NCBI RefSeq assembly: GCF_947498515.1
Contig: NZ_CANMKO010000003.1
Location: forward strand, 310,001 to 374,000
Reading direction: 5' to 3'
Source: an uncultured Pelagimonas sp.
GTDB taxonomy: Bacteria; Pseudomonadota; Alphaproteobacteria; Rhodobacterales; Rhodobacteraceae
Length of the DNA stretch: 64,000 bases
The notes under the pieces were generated by a model that saw only the letters and a program-made list of their open reading frames with translations, ran no database searches and was not told the origin of the DNA. Made by a program: the position numbers and the translations under genes. Positions 27,232-36,223 of this stretch are shown here, piece after piece. How positions within the stretch are numbered: position 1 is the first letter of the stretch; every line of letters begins with the position of its first letter.

Positions 27232-27973
27232 TTAATAGGTAAACATCCATGATCCAGCCGTGATCGGCGCGGGCCTTGGACCGGGTTTCTAGAATGTCAT
27301 TGGCCACGGAAATGAGGGGGCCGGCGATGCGAACCTCTTCGGGCATACCGGCAAAGGCGCTCCACCAGATATCAAAGTCTTCGGGCGGGAGAGATTCAAA
27401 GGCCCCCCCGGCATCGAGCATAACAACCAAGGTTTCGGTGTTGTCGGGCCAGCCATGTTCACGCAATTGACGACCTGTGGTGATCGTGACCGGCGCGCCA
27501 AGCGTATTGAGCGGAATGGCATGGCCAGCGGTCAGGGCCTGAACCGAGGTAATGCCGGGAATGACGGTCAAGGACAGGGGCAATTTGGTTTGAACCCGCT
27601 CTGCGATACGCAGGGTGCTGTCATAAAGTGACGGATCGCCCCAGACCAAAAAGGCGACACGCCCAGAGTTGCCGACTTGTGATGTGATGGCATCGATCCA
27701 AGCCGCGGAAATGGCATCGTGCCAGTTATTGACGCGTTGGATGTAGTCGGGTGTCTTCGGGTCACGGACGGGCAGGTCAAATTCGTGCTGATGCGGACCA
27801 CCATTGTGTAACGCATCGCGACAAATGGCGCGGCGCAACCCAGCAAGATCGTCTTTGCCCGGCCCTTTGCGCGGGATGAGGATCACGTCGGCACTGTTGA
27901 GTGCCTCGATCGCTTCGAGGGTGAGGTGTTTTGGATTGCCAGCGCCAACGCCAACCAGAAGCAATTCAATCAT
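27215..27973 (-). CDS. cobF: precorrin-6A synthase (deacetylating)
   Basis: CobF methylates precorrin-5 at C1 and releases acetate in the aerobic corrin pathway. The 252-residue tetrapyrrole methylase has the N-terminal LLVGVGAGNPKHLTLEAIEA, the SAM-loop LVWGDPSLYDSTLR and VIPGITSVQALTA. The start has AGAGG at eight bases. It is the last gene of the first minus-strand cob block, 70 bases after cbiM. Confidence 0.93.
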   Translation of the reverse strand: MIELLLVGVGAGNPKHLTLEAIEALNSADVILIPRKGPGKDDLAGLRRAICRDALHNGGPHQHEFDLPVRDPKTPDYIQRVNNWHDAISAAWIDAITSQVGNSGRVAFLVWGDPSLYDSTLRIAERVQTKLPLSLTVIPGITSVQALTAGHAIPLNTLGAPVTITTGRQLREHGWPDNTETLVVMLDAGGAFESLPPEDFDIWWSAFAGMPEEVRIAGPLISVANDILETRSKARADHGWIMDVYLLRRRTA

Positions 27974-28043
27974 GTGTCAGCCTCTTAAACGAAACACGGC
28001 CCCGCAAGATTGGGGGCCGCGTAAGTCTCGGATAAATCCCAGA

Positions 28044-28712
28044 TCAGGCGTTGTAAACGCGCGAGGTGAGAATGCCCGACGCTTTGATGTCGCGGATTGA
28101 CTTGGCACCGGCAAGGCAGGCCAGATCAATCAGTGGCTCGATCAGGATAACCATCATGTAAGCTGCGCCAAAGGACATGACTGACGACATGGCACCAAAA
28201 CCTTGACCATAAAACGCCCAAAAGGCGACCCAAGCGACAACGCCAGCCTGAAAGGCGGTCGAAAGCGCGAGAGTTTGTTTGTAGCTTAGGTCAACATAGG
28301 CGGTGCCCGGGGTGATGATGCGTTTGGCAAGGGCCGCCATAGCGAACAAGGGCACCAGCAGAGTGGTGACGTTGACGAAATACATCGGCAGATCGGTCGG
28401 GGCGAACATAAGCCCCTGAAGCAGCAGACCCAGAGCAAGACCAAAGGCGGCAGGGGCCGCGCCCAGCATCAAAAATAGGGTTGATCCAAGGATGAAGTGA
28501 ACCTCAGAGATCCCAACCGGAAAATGTGGCAACACTTGAAAGAATGTGAAGGTCGCGGCTGTAGCCAAAACCGTCCGAGTCACCATTTTGGAAACGCCAG
28601 AGGCACGAACTGTGTCGATGGCCATTTTGGTGGCAACACCGCCCGCGCCCGCGGCGGTTGCGTAGCTTAGGCCGATCTTTGCGGCGTCTACGATTCCTGG
28701 TTCTACGTGCAT
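28044..28712 (-). CDS. cbiM: CbiM-like cobalt transport membrane protein
   Basis: The 222-residue protein has about six hydrophobic segments and starts MHVEPGIVDAAKIG. I chose this ATG (28712) because in CbiM proteins the N-terminal Met-His segment itself binds the cobalt ion, and an upstream ATG would bury it. A second conserved area is PHFPVGISEVHFILGSTLFL. CbiM is the substrate-specific subunit of ECF cobalt importers, normally with CbiN, CbiQ and CbiO; none of these is next to it. A cobalamin riboswitch lies immediately upstream, matching control of cobalt import by vitamin level. Confidence 0.88.
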   Translation of the reverse strand: MHVEPGIVDAAKIGLSYATAAGAGGVATKMAIDTVRASGVSKMVTRTVLATAATFTFFQVLPHFPVGISEVHFILGSTLFLMLGAAPAAFGLALGLLLQGLMFAPTDLPMYFVNVTTLLVPLFAMAALAKRIITPGTAYVDLSYKQTLALSTAFQAGVVAWVAFWAFYGQGFGAMSSVMSFGAAYMMVILIEPLIDLACLAGAKSIRDIKASGILTSRVYNA

Positions 28713-28757
28713 ATTACTGTCTCCCAACCGTCCAACCCGACGGCGATTTGTTAAAGA

Positions 28758-28804
28758 GGGCCAGTTCGGCCCAGAGCTTCAAATTGGGGTGCCTGTGGCA
28801 CCCC
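28758..28804 (-). promoter_or_regulatory. expression-platform hairpins behind the cobalamin riboswitch
   Basis: Directly after the riboswitch P1 helix comes GGGGTGCC-ACA-GGCACCCC (complement of 28786-28804), an 8-bp perfect stem, then GGGCC-GAACT-GGCCC (28758-28772) followed by CTCTTT. The second could act as terminator and the first as anti-terminator partner or bulk stem; which alternative pairing operates is not clear by eye. Confidence 0.5.
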
Positions 28805-28990
28805 CGGCGGCAGGTCTCCTGACTTGCGGGTCTTTGCTTGTCCGGGCCTTCCCACCCGTTGGGGCAGTGGCATCGTCCGGGCAAGCTCTCCGCTCACAGT
28901 TGCGGGGGCAGTCGCGGTTTTGGCGCCTGATGGCTACACCTCACCGTGTTCCCTTTTCATCCTCTTGGCTTTGCCGTTGAGGAACCGTCG
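28805..28990 (-). promoter_or_regulatory. cobalamin riboswitch upstream of cbiM
   Basis: The minus strand carries the conserved core elements in order: GACTGCCCCCGCAACTGT, GCCACTG, GGGAAGG and the B12 box AAGTCAGGAGACCTGCC. The P1 helix closes CGACGG (28985-28990) with CCGCCG (28805-28810). It sits in the gap between the cobA stop and cbiM. When cobalamin binds, cbiM (and probably cobF) expression should fall. Confidence 0.94.
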
Positions 28991-29023
28991 TTTTAAAGGC
29001 TTGTCACGAGTGTCGGATTCTTG

Positions 29024-29749
29024 TCAACCATCTGGTTGCGCTAGCGGTCCATAAAGAATGAGCGCGGGTGAGGGGCTTGGATGACCGGCCAAATCACGGG
29101 CCAATTCTTCGACCGTATGAAAGCTGATTTTCTGTTCAGGGGTCGACACCGCTTCGGCCAACATGGCGCGGGTGTCACCGGGCAATCCAGCAGCCATCAA
29201 CATATCGGCCATTTTCGCAAATGTGCGACGCCCCATATATACCACAGTGGTCACCGTATCGTCGGCCAAAGCCGCCATGTTGAGATCTTCTGGCAGGGCA
29301 CCGGTGACATCATGGCCGGTGACAAACTGCACCCGGCGGGCGGTCAAGCGACGCGTCAATGGAATACCTGCAGCGGCAGCGGCAGCGGAGGCCGAGGTCA
29401 CGCCAGGGATGATTTCGTACTCAATTCCCGCCTCACGAAGCGCAATAAGCTCTTCTTCGAGGCGTCCAAAAACACCGGCGTCGCCGGATTTCAAACGCAC
29501 CACACGGCCACCGGCCTTGGCGTATTCAACCAAAAGCTTGCTGACGTGTTCCTGTTTTGGCGACGGGCGACCGGCGCGTTTGCCGACGCCAACCATATCC
29601 GCCCCCTCACGCGCATGGGCCAAAATGGGACCCGAGCTTAGGTCATCAAACAGGATCGCATCGGCGTTTTGAAGCCGGTTCACCGCCTTGACGGTCAAAA
29701 GCTCTGGATCACCGGGACCAGAGGAAACAAAACTGACGAAACCGCTCAT
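29024..29749 (-). CDS. cobA: uroporphyrinogen-III C-methyltransferase (SUMT)
   Basis: CobA methylates uroporphyrinogen III at C2 and C7 to give precorrin-2, the entry to corrin synthesis. The 241-residue protein shows the SUMT signatures VSSGPGDPELLTVKAV, VGKRAGRPS, VRLKSGDAGVFGR and IPGVTSASAAAA. Its ATG overlaps the cobB stop (ATGA). It is the single-domain form, without the CysG dehydrogenase domain, so precorrin-2 is not diverted to siroheme by the same protein. Confidence 0.94.
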   Translation of the reverse strand: MSGFVSFVSSGPGDPELLTVKAVNRLQNADAILFDDLSSGPILAHAREGADMVGVGKRAGRPSPKQEHVSKLLVEYAKAGGRVVRLKSGDAGVFGRLEEELIALREAGIEYEIIPGVTSASAAAAAAGIPLTRRLTARRVQFVTGHDVTGALPEDLNMAALADDTVTTVVYMGRRTFAKMADMLMAAGLPGDTRAMLAEAVSTPEQKISFHTVEELARDLAGHPSPSPALILYGPLAQPDG

Positions 29750-31059
29750 GAGGTGGCCTCCGTAATCAGGTGAAAGAAGGTGCCGCTGGCGAAACCGCGC
29801 ACCGATCCTGTTTCGGGGACTTCTGCGCCGTTTGCATCACGCACGCAAGCCAAAGGCGTGTCGGGCTGGTCCAAAATCGTGGAATAGTGGAACTCGTGCC
29901 CACGCAATTGGCTTCGGGTGGCAAAACCGGGCAGGGGGTGGGTTAACTCGGCCTGACGATAGCCAAGGTGCATTTTGCGTTTGGCATAAGACGTGACCAG
30001 CCCCAAAAGGCCGGCCATTTGGTGGCGCGTGCCATCTTTGTCGATCAAAGCCTCGCCCATGGCCATATAGCCCCCACATTCCCCATGAACCGGGCGGGTC
30101 ATGGCAAAGGCTTGAAGCCCGGCTCGAAAGTTTTGGGCGGAGGCGATTTTCCCGGCGTGCAATTCCGGATAACCTCCGGGAAGCCAACAAATATCCGCGC
30201 TGTCGTCGGGGGCTTGGTCGGCCAGCGGGGAAAACGGTAGGATTTCGGCCCCAGCCGCGCGCCAAGCCGCAACAAGATGCGGATAGACAAAGGAAAAAGC
30301 GTCATCCTGCGCCAAGGCAATGCGCTGGCCCGGCGGGGTTAGGCGCGGGGCAGGGCCGGTGATTGGCTTGCATGGTTGCGCGGCGGCAAGAACCCGCTCC
30401 ATATCCACATGTTCGGACACGAACTTGGCAGCATCATCAAGGATCGCGTCCAAACCGGCCTGTTCCTGAGCTTGGACAAGTCCCAAATGGCGTTCGGGCA
30501 TTTCGATCGATTTGACCCGAGGCAAAGACCCCAAAACCTCGATGCCCATCGCTTCCATTCCGACGCGGGTAAGCGCATCGTGGCGCGGCGAGGCCACGCG
30601 GTTCAACACAACACCGGCCAGTTTGACATTGGGGTTGTAGCTGGCAAAACCTTTGGCGACGGCGGCGGCGGATTGCGCCTGACCGGACACGTCGATGACC
30701 AAAACCACCGGCCAACCGGTCAGTTCGGAAATATCGGCGCTGGCCCCATTTCCGGTTTCACCGGTTACCGCGACGCCATCAAACAGGCCCATGGACCCTT
30801 CGGCCAAAACCAAATCGGCATTTGCGGCGGCCGAGATTTGCGAGGCAATCATGCCGCGCGACATGGCCCAGCTATCAAGGTTCACCGAAGCCCGACCAGA
30901 GGCGGCCCGGTGGAACGCTGGGTCAATATAATCCGGGCCACTTTTGAACGGTTGAACGGTTTTGCCCTGCTGGGCAAAGGCGCGCAAAAGCCCCAACATC
31001 AGAGTGGTTTTTCCGGTGCCAGAGGCCGGTGCGGATATGACGAGGCCGGGCGTGTTCAT
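29746..31059 (-). CDS. cobB: hydrogenobyrinic acid a,c-diamide synthase
   Basis: The 437-residue enzyme amidates side chains a and c using glutamine and ATP, before cobalt insertion in the aerobic pathway. The N-terminal half is a dethiobiotin-synthetase-like P-loop domain ([20 protein letters not shown]); the C-terminal half is a class I glutaminase-like domain with its nucleophile in [12 protein letters not shown] use the ATG at 31059, which overlaps the cobM stop and starts at the P-loop domain as in the family; the frame upstream is antisense to other coding and unlikely to be translated. Confidence 0.93.
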   Translation of the reverse strand: MNTPGLVISAPASGTGKTTLMLGLLRAFAQQGKTVQPFKSGPDYIDPAFHRAASGRASVNLDSWAMSRGMIASQISAAANADLVLAEGSMGLFDGVAVTGETGNGASADISELTGWPVVLVIDVSGQAQSAAAVAKGFASYNPNVKLAGVVLNRVASPRHDALTRVGMEAMGIEVLGSLPRVKSIEMPERHLGLVQAQEQAGLDAILDDAAKFVSEHVDMERVLAAAQPCKPITGPAPRLTPPGQRIALAQDDAFSFVYPHLVAAWRAAGAEILPFSPLADQAPDDSADICWLPGGYPELHAGKIASAQNFRAGLQAFAMTRPVHGECGGYMAMGEALIDKDGTRHQMAGLLGLVTSYAKRKMHLGYRQAELTHPLPGFATRSQLRGHEFHYSTILDQPDTPLACVRDANGAEVPETGSVRGFASGTFFHLITEATS

Positions 31060-31841
31060 TCTTGCCCCTCCGGGAAACGTGGGTTGGTGCCAACCGGGCG
31101 ATAACGACGATCGTAATCCCCGGCATAAAGGCAACTTTCGTCAAACTCTTCGGCCCCAATGGCCCGACCCACCATGATCAAGGCAGTGCGTCCGCGCTCG
31201 CCCCCGGTGGCCTCTTCCAAAGTGTCGAGAGTGGCGCGCACAATGCGTTGATCAGGCCAAGTCGCGCGCCAGACAACCGCGACCGGACAATCGCCGCCAT
31301 AATATGGGGTCAATCGCGCAATCACGTCTTCCAGAACATGAACCGAGAGGTGGATCGCCAGGGTCGCGCCGGTTTTGGCAAAGTTTTCAAGTGTTTCGTG
31401 TTCTGGCATCGAAGAGGCGCGCCCCGATGTGCGGGTCAAAACCAAGGATTGGGCAACGCCGGGCAGGGTGAATTCCGCCCCCAAAGCCGCCGAAGCCGCC
31501 GCAAAGGCCGGAACACCCGGTGTCACATCATAGGGGATGCCTAAATCACGCAAGCGGCGGGTTTGCTCCCCAAGGGCCGACCAGACCGACAAGTCGCCAG
31601 AATGCAGGCGCGCCACGTCTTGACCGGCGTCATGGGCGGCTTTGATTTCGGCGATGATGTCGTCTAACGCCAGCGGCGCAGTGTTCACGATCCGCGCGTC
31701 GTCCGGGCAATGCTGAAGCAAGGCTTCGGGCACCAAAGAGCCTGCGTAAAGACAAACCGGGCAAGACGCGATGAGGTCACGTCCGCGCAGGGTGATCAAA
31801 TCGGCGGCCCCGGGGCCGGCTCCGATAAAATGGACGGTCAT
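31056..31841 (-). CDS. cobM: precorrin-4 C11-methyltransferase
   Basis: CobM methylates C11 of precorrin-4. The 261-residue protein opens [20 protein letters not shown] and has [28 protein letters not shown] and [15 protein letters not shown], all diagnostic of the CobM/CbiF branch. The start overlaps the cobE stop and downstream it overlaps cobB, so it is translationally coupled on both sides. Confidence 0.95.
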   Translation of the reverse strand: MTVHFIGAGPGAADLITLRGRDLIASCPVCLYAGSLVPEALLQHCPDDARIVNTAPLALDDIIAEIKAAHDAGQDVARLHSGDLSVWSALGEQTRRLRDLGIPYDVTPGVPAFAAASAALGAEFTLPGVAQSLVLTRTSGRASSMPEHETLENFAKTGATLAIHLSVHVLEDVIARLTPYYGGDCPVAVVWRATWPDQRIVRATLDTLEEATGGERGRTALIMVGRAIGAEEFDESCLYAGDYDRRYRPVGTNPRFPEGQE

Positions 31842-32200
31842 GGGGTGTGTCCTTCTGCAAATGCGGCCGTTGCCATGCCGCAAGATGATATGACCCGAGG
31901 CCCAAGCAGGCGCGCGTTTGGCCCAGCCGCAGCAAGGGCAACCGCCTCGGCCAAAGACCCAACGCCGAAACGCTCTTGTTGGCGGGGTGATTGGGTCAGG
32001 GTGGTTTGTTTTTCCAGATCAACCTGAGAGACGGTGATCAAGGGGATTTTGAGTGTGGTGGCGAGGTCGGTAACTGCTGCCAAATCGGTTTTATGATCCG
32101 AAACGGCAATAGCCTCTGCGCCAGTTCCAGCCGTGTCTACGGCATCCTTCAGAGCAGACATGCCCGCTCCGGACCGGTATCCGACGCCAACGACCTTCAT
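31838..32200 (-). CDS. cobE: CobE/CbiG C-terminal-domain protein
   Basis: A 120-residue protein beginning [20 protein letters not shown]. This GVGYRxGA motif marks the CbiG C-terminal domain, which exists alone as CobE in aerobic cobalamin producers. Its biochemical role is not settled; it is essential for, or aids, ring-contraction stages in some organisms. The ATG overlaps the cobL stop (ATGA). Reading further upstream in frame would run through cobL, so this start is well fixed. Confidence 0.88.
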   Translation of the reverse strand: MKVVGVGYRSGAGMSALKDAVDTAGTGAEAIAVSDHKTDLAAVTDLATTLKIPLITVSQVDLEKQTTLTQSPRQQERFGVGSLAEAVALAAAGPNARLLGPRVISSCGMATAAFAEGHTP

Positions 32201-33417
32201 AGGGTGACGCTCCATTGAACAACGGGGCGGGCGCGATCCCAACCGCGCATCCGGCCCAACGGAGCCGCTTCTGACAATTCTAGTTTGAGCAAATGACCAC
32301 CCTTGGCACCATGCCATTGGGTCAATAGGCTTTCGGTTTCCAAGGTGACCGAGTTTATCACCAACCGGGTTCCCGGTGCGCAAAGTTCAAAAATCGCGAT
32401 AAGAACCGCGTCATTGGCCCCGCCGCCAATGAAAATGACGTCCGGTGCTTGGGTGGCGCTAAAACGCAGGGTGTCGATGTGATCCATGAGGTCCGCATGA
32501 ACGGGGGTCATACGGTGATCCAACCCAAAACGTCGTGCGTTTTCAACGATGTTTTTGACGCGATCTTCGCGGGTCTCAACACAGACAGCGCGCGTTTTTG
32601 GCGCGGCCAGCAGGTATTCGACCGACACAGATCCGGACCCAGCACCAAGATCCCAGAGAAGATCAAAAGGGCGCGGTTGCAACGCCGCGATGGTCATGGC
32701 CCTAACGGGAGCTTTGGTGATTTGCCCATCATTTACAAAACAGGTTTCCAGCCGACCGGGCGCATGAGAAAGGCCCGCGTTGGTCCTTGATTTGGCTTCA
32801 AAAGCAACAGCGACAGGGGCAGCCATTGTATCCAAATCAAATTTATCGGCGCGACAGGTTAGATGCCTTTCATTTGGGCCACCAAGGCATTCGAAAATAT
32901 CTAACGCGCTGACCCCGAACCCCTGATCCGTTAACCAATGCGCCAGATTTTCGGGGGATGTTCCGTCCCGCAAGGTGCAGATAAAGCTTTGTCCATTTGC
33001 CAATTCAGGAACGAGGCGTTCAAAAGGGGCGGCATGCAAGCCGATGCAATTCGTCTCTTCAATACGCCAGCCAAGCCGGGCCGCAATCATCGAAAAAGTC
33101 GAGGGCGACGGATGCGTAACCCATTCGGTTGGTGTCAAAAAGTCGCCAATTGTCGCCCCAGCCCCGTACCAAAACGGGTCGCCGGATACGAGCATCACGG
33201 TTTTGTGGTCTTTGCAGTCGAGCACCGGGGTGATGGAAAACGGAACGTTCCACGCCCGACCTTTGTCTTCACACTCCGCCAATTTCAAATGGCGCGCCCC
33301 GCCAAATACAAATTCCGCCTCACCTATGGCGGTTCGGCTTGCGGGCGATAGGCCGTTTAGTCCATCTTCGCCGATACCGATGATGGTTAACCATGGCAAA
33401 GGACCAGGCTTAGACAT
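32197..33417 (-). CDS. cobL: precorrin-6Y C5,15-methyltransferase (decarboxylating)
   Basis: CobL methylates C5 and C15 and decarboxylates the C12 acetate. The 406-residue protein fuses an N-terminal CbiE-like tetrapyrrole methylase (LTIIGIGEDGLNGLSPASR, VLVSGDPFWYGAGAT region) to a C-terminal CbiT-like Rossmann methyltransferase (LLWDLGAGSGSVSVEYLLA). The best start is the ATG at 33417 with AAGGA eight bases ahead. That start codon overlaps, on the opposite strand, the start codon of cobK. Confidence 0.93.
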   Translation of the reverse strand: MSKPGPLPWLTIIGIGEDGLNGLSPASRTAIGEAEFVFGGARHLKLAECEDKGRAWNVPFSITPVLDCKDHKTVMLVSGDPFWYGAGATIGDFLTPTEWVTHPSPSTFSMIAARLGWRIEETNCIGLHAAPFERLVPELANGQSFICTLRDGTSPENLAHWLTDQGFGVSALDIFECLGGPNERHLTCRADKFDLDTMAAPVAVAFEAKSRTNAGLSHAPGRLETCFVNDGQITKAPVRAMTIAALQPRPFDLLWDLGAGSGSVSVEYLLAAPKTRAVCVETREDRVKNIVENARRFGLDHRMTPVHADLMDHIDTLRFSATQAPDVIFIGGGANDAVLIAIFELCAPGTRLVINSVTLETESLLTQWHGAKGGHLLKLELSEAAPLGRMRGWDRARPVVQWSVTL

Positions 33418-34165
33418 GACACGCATCCTTGTGCTCGGCGGCACCACCGAAGCCAGCGCGTTGGCCAAAGCTTTGGCCGATCGTGGGGCCGATGCGGTGT
33501 TTTCCTATGCGGGGCGCACCCGGTCTCCGGTTGCGCAGCCCTTGCCAACACGTATCGGTGGGTTTGGCGGTGTAGATGGCTTGGTCGCGTTTTTGAAACG
33601 CGAGAGCATCACAAAAGTTGTTGACGCCACACATCCTTTTGCGGCTCAAATGAGCTCCAACACTGTTGCCGCTTGTCACAAGGTTGGGGTCGAATTGCGC
33701 GGGTTTGAACGTGCCCCTTGGAAGGCCGGAATAGGGGATCGTTGGACCGATGTTTCTGACATTTCCGGTGCTGTAGCGGCCTTGCCCAAAGCAGTGAGCC
33801 GGGTGTTTTTGGCGATTGGAAAACAGAACTTGTCGGCCTTTTCCGTAGCGCCGCAACATCGATATTTGTTGCGGTTGGTGGATGCTCCGACTACCGATTT
33901 GCCTTTGCCAAACTGTGAAGTCGTTGTTGACCGCGGGCCGTTCACAATGTCGTCCGATAAGGCGCTGCTTTCGCGGCATAAAACCCAAATCATCGTTTCC
34001 AAAAATGCCGGTGGTTCCGGCGCGCGCGCAAAACTTGATGTGGCGCGAGAACTGGGAATTGAGGTGATCATGATTGCCCGACCAAAAGTCCCGTCGCGCA
34101 TGATTTTGGGCGATTTGGATCAGGTTTTGCACTGGTTGGGTCATTCCGCAGACCTTGGCGTATAG
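33416..34165 (+). CDS. cobK: precorrin-6A reductase
   Basis: CobK reduces precorrin-6A to precorrin-6B with NADPH. The 249-residue protein begins MTRILVLGGTTEASALAKAL and contains VVDATHPFAAQMSSN and LLRLVDAPT, the usual family blocks. It is the only plus-strand gene inside a long minus-strand cob array. Its ATG overlaps that of cobL head to head within a CATG, and its 3' end overlaps the cobJ 3' end by 25 bases. Confidence 0.94.
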   Translation: MTRILVLGGTTEASALAKALADRGADAVFSYAGRTRSPVAQPLPTRIGGFGGVDGLVAFLKRESITKVVDATHPFAAQMSSNTVAACHKVGVELRGFERAPWKAGIGDRWTDVSDISGAVAALPKAVSRVFLAIGKQNLSAFSVAPQHRYLLRLVDAPTTDLPLPNCEVVVDRGPFTMSSDKALLSRHKTQIIVSKNAGGSGARAKLDVARELGIEVIMIARPKVPSRMILGDLDQVLHWLGHSADLGV

Positions 34166-34878
34166 ACAAACCGTCCAACTTTCCGGGTGTCTTTGTTGCC
34201 AACAATGACTACGGTCCGCATATCCGCCATTTCGGGCAGAGCGTCGCCCAGTGGAACAGTTGTCAAAGATTGCGAGGGCTTAGTGACGTCTTTTGCAAAT
34301 GAAATCAAGGTTCTTGATCCGTATTCCTCACGTAAAATCTCAAGTGCACGACCAAACTGATGGGGGCGTGATTTCGATCTTGGGTTGTAAAACGCCATCG
34401 CAAAACCAGCCTGCGCCGCCAAGCGTAGTCGTTTTTCAATCAGGTCCCAAGGTTTGAGATTATCCGACAGGTTAATAGCGCAAAAATCATGCCCCAAAGG
34501 GGCACCAAGACGGGCCGCCGCCGCAAGCATCGCCGTGATACCGGGCAGGATTCGAATATCTAAATCGAGCCATTCTGGCGACCCGGCTTCAAGCGCCTCA
34601 AACAAGGCGGAGGCCATGGCAAACACACCGGGATCACCGGAAGACACGACAACCACGCGCTTACCGTCTGATGCCATTTCAAGCGCATGTTTGGCACGAT
34701 CCAGCTCAACCCGATTGTCGGTTTCATGCAAAGTAAGGCCATCGCGAGGCGCAATTCGGCGGACATATGGGATATACCCAACGATATCAGTGGCTTCTGT
34801 GATGGCGTCCCGAACTTCTTGGGTGATCATACCGTCGTCGCCGGGGCCAAGGCCGGCCACCTGAACCCAGCCCGTCAT
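34141..34878 (-). CDS. cobJ: precorrin-3B C17-methyltransferase
   Basis: CobJ methylates C17 and drives ring contraction to precorrin-4. The 245-residue protein shows VQVAGLGPGDDGMITQEVRD, DIVGYIPYVRRI, VVSSGDPGVFAMASALFEAL, LPGITAMLAAAARLGAPLGH and FYNPRSKSRPHQ, all diagnostic of CobJ/CbiH. The ATG overlaps the cobI stop (ATGA). Confidence 0.95.
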   Translation of the reverse strand: MTGWVQVAGLGPGDDGMITQEVRDAITEATDIVGYIPYVRRIAPRDGLTLHETDNRVELDRAKHALEMASDGKRVVVVSSGDPGVFAMASALFEALEAGSPEWLDLDIRILPGITAMLAAAARLGAPLGHDFCAINLSDNLKPWDLIEKRLRLAAQAGFAMAFYNPRSKSRPHQFGRALEILREEYGSRTLISFAKDVTKPSQSLTTVPLGDALPEMADMRTVVIVGNKDTRKVGRFVYTPRSAE

Positions 34879-35597
34879 GGGCGGCGTCCCTGACCGTGTA
34901 CGACGGCAATGGTGAAATAGGGCCAATCGCCTTCTGCTTCAGCCAGCCGTTGAATGCGCTGCCCGGGCATGGTTCCGCGTTCGATCAACCATGCATCCTC
35001 AAGCCGTCCTGCGGCCTCAAGAGCGCGTTTTAGTTTTGGCAGGTTGCGCCCGATTTTCATAACAGCCAAGGCGTCCGTATCGGCGGCACGTCTGCTCAAC
35101 TCTTCTTCTGACAGTGTTGCCATTAAAACGGTTAAGACGTCGTCGCCCCAAGTGATCGGCGTGCCGGTGGCTGTCCAACACCCGGACATGCCGGTAATAC
35201 CCGGTACGACTTCAATTTCGGCGCGGTCCTGAAGGCGGGAATGTAGGTGCATGAAGGACCCGTAAAAGAAGGGGTCACCTTCACATAAGACGATAACATC
35301 CTGATCTTTAGACAAACCTTCCAATCGATTTGCCCAGTCATCATAGAACTCAGACAGCAATCGGTTGTATTCGGGATCACTGAAATGAATCTCGGTCGTG
35401 ACCGGGTATTCCATCGGGTATTCAATGGCTGCGTCATTGATTATGCCGTTAACAATTTTGCGCGCCTGACCCGTTCGCCCAATCTTGCGAAAGAAAGCGA
35501 CATGGTCAGCATTGCGGATCAAACGATCGGCGCGGACACTCATAAGGTCGGGATCACCGGGGCCAAGCCCGACGCAGATCACTTTGCCCATGTTCAT
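34875..35597 (-). CDS. cobI: precorrin-2 C20-methyltransferase
   Basis: CobI methylates precorrin-2 at C20. The 240-residue protein starts MNMGKVICVGLGPGDPDLMS and carries VIVLCEGDPFFYGSFMHL and VVPGITGMSGCWTATG. I start at the ATG overlapping the cobH stop; one starting two codons later is equally compatible with the family. Translational coupling continues on both sides. Confidence 0.94.
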   Translation of the reverse strand: MNMGKVICVGLGPGDPDLMSVRADRLIRNADHVAFFRKIGRTGQARKIVNGIINDAAIEYPMEYPVTTEIHFSDPEYNRLLSEFYDDWANRLEGLSKDQDVIVLCEGDPFFYGSFMHLHSRLQDRAEIEVVPGITGMSGCWTATGTPITWGDDVLTVLMATLSEEELSRRAADTDALAVMKIGRNLPKLKRALEAAGRLEDAWLIERGTMPGQRIQRLAEAEGDWPYFTIAVVHGQGRRP

Positions 35598-36223
35598 TCC
35601 TTCCAACTTGCCAAGGCGTTGACAGCGGCCACCGTGATGGCCGATCCGCCCAATCGCCCCTGACAGATCATTGACGGAACAGGAAGGTCTGCCATCAACG
35701 CGTCTTTGCTTTCTGCTGCACCGACAAAACCGACAGGACAGCCAATAATGGCGGCAGGACGCGGACAGCTCGGATCTTCGAGCATGTTCAAAAGATGAAA
35801 CAAAGCCGTAGGTGCATTTCCGATTGCGACAAGAGCACCGTCAAGATGAGGTCGCCACAATTCCAACGCCGCAGCAGAACGGGTGTTGCCCAATTCCTTG
35901 GCCATATCAACGACACGTGGGTCTTGAAGCGTGCAAATAACCTCGTTCTTTGCGGGCAGCCGTGGCCGGGTGATGCCTTCGGACACCATGCGCACGTCGC
36001 ACAAAACCGGAGCCCCGTCTTGCAACGCTTTGCGCGCGATAGTCGCCATGCCAGTCGAAAACTGAACATGCTGTTCCAAACCAACCATGCCAAGCGCATG
36101 GATCATGCGTACAACAACAGGTTCTTCGTCGGTGTTGAAACGGTTCAGATCGGCTTCGCGTCTAATGGTTGCAAAGCTTTCCTTGTAAATGGCTGCACCA
36201 TTTTTCTCATAGGTATGGGGCAT
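35594..36223 (-). CDS. cobH: precorrin-8X methylmutase
   Basis: CobH moves the C11 methyl to C12, giving hydrogenobyrinic acid. The 209-residue protein has EEPVVVRMIHALGMV with its catalytic histidine, VLCDVRMVSEGI, AIGNAPTALFHLL and CPVGFVGAAESKDAL, typical of the family. Its ATG abuts the cobG stop with no gap. Confidence 0.96.
   Translation of the reverse strand: MPHTYEKNGAAIYKESFATIRREADLNRFNTDEEPVVVRMIHALGMVGLEQHVQFSTGMATIARKALQDGAPVLCDVRMVSEGITRPRLPAKNEVICTLQDPRVVDMAKELGNTRSAAALELWRPHLDGALVAIGNAPTALFHLLNMLEDPSCPRPAAIIGCPVGFVGAAESKDALMADLPVPSMICQGRLGGSAITVAAVNALASWKE

Noticed and set aside
30376-31104. Plus-strand frame of 242 codons in the cob island
   Set aside because: Antisense to cobB; the opposite strand carries clear P-loop and glutaminase motifs and this frame lacks a ribosome-binding site.
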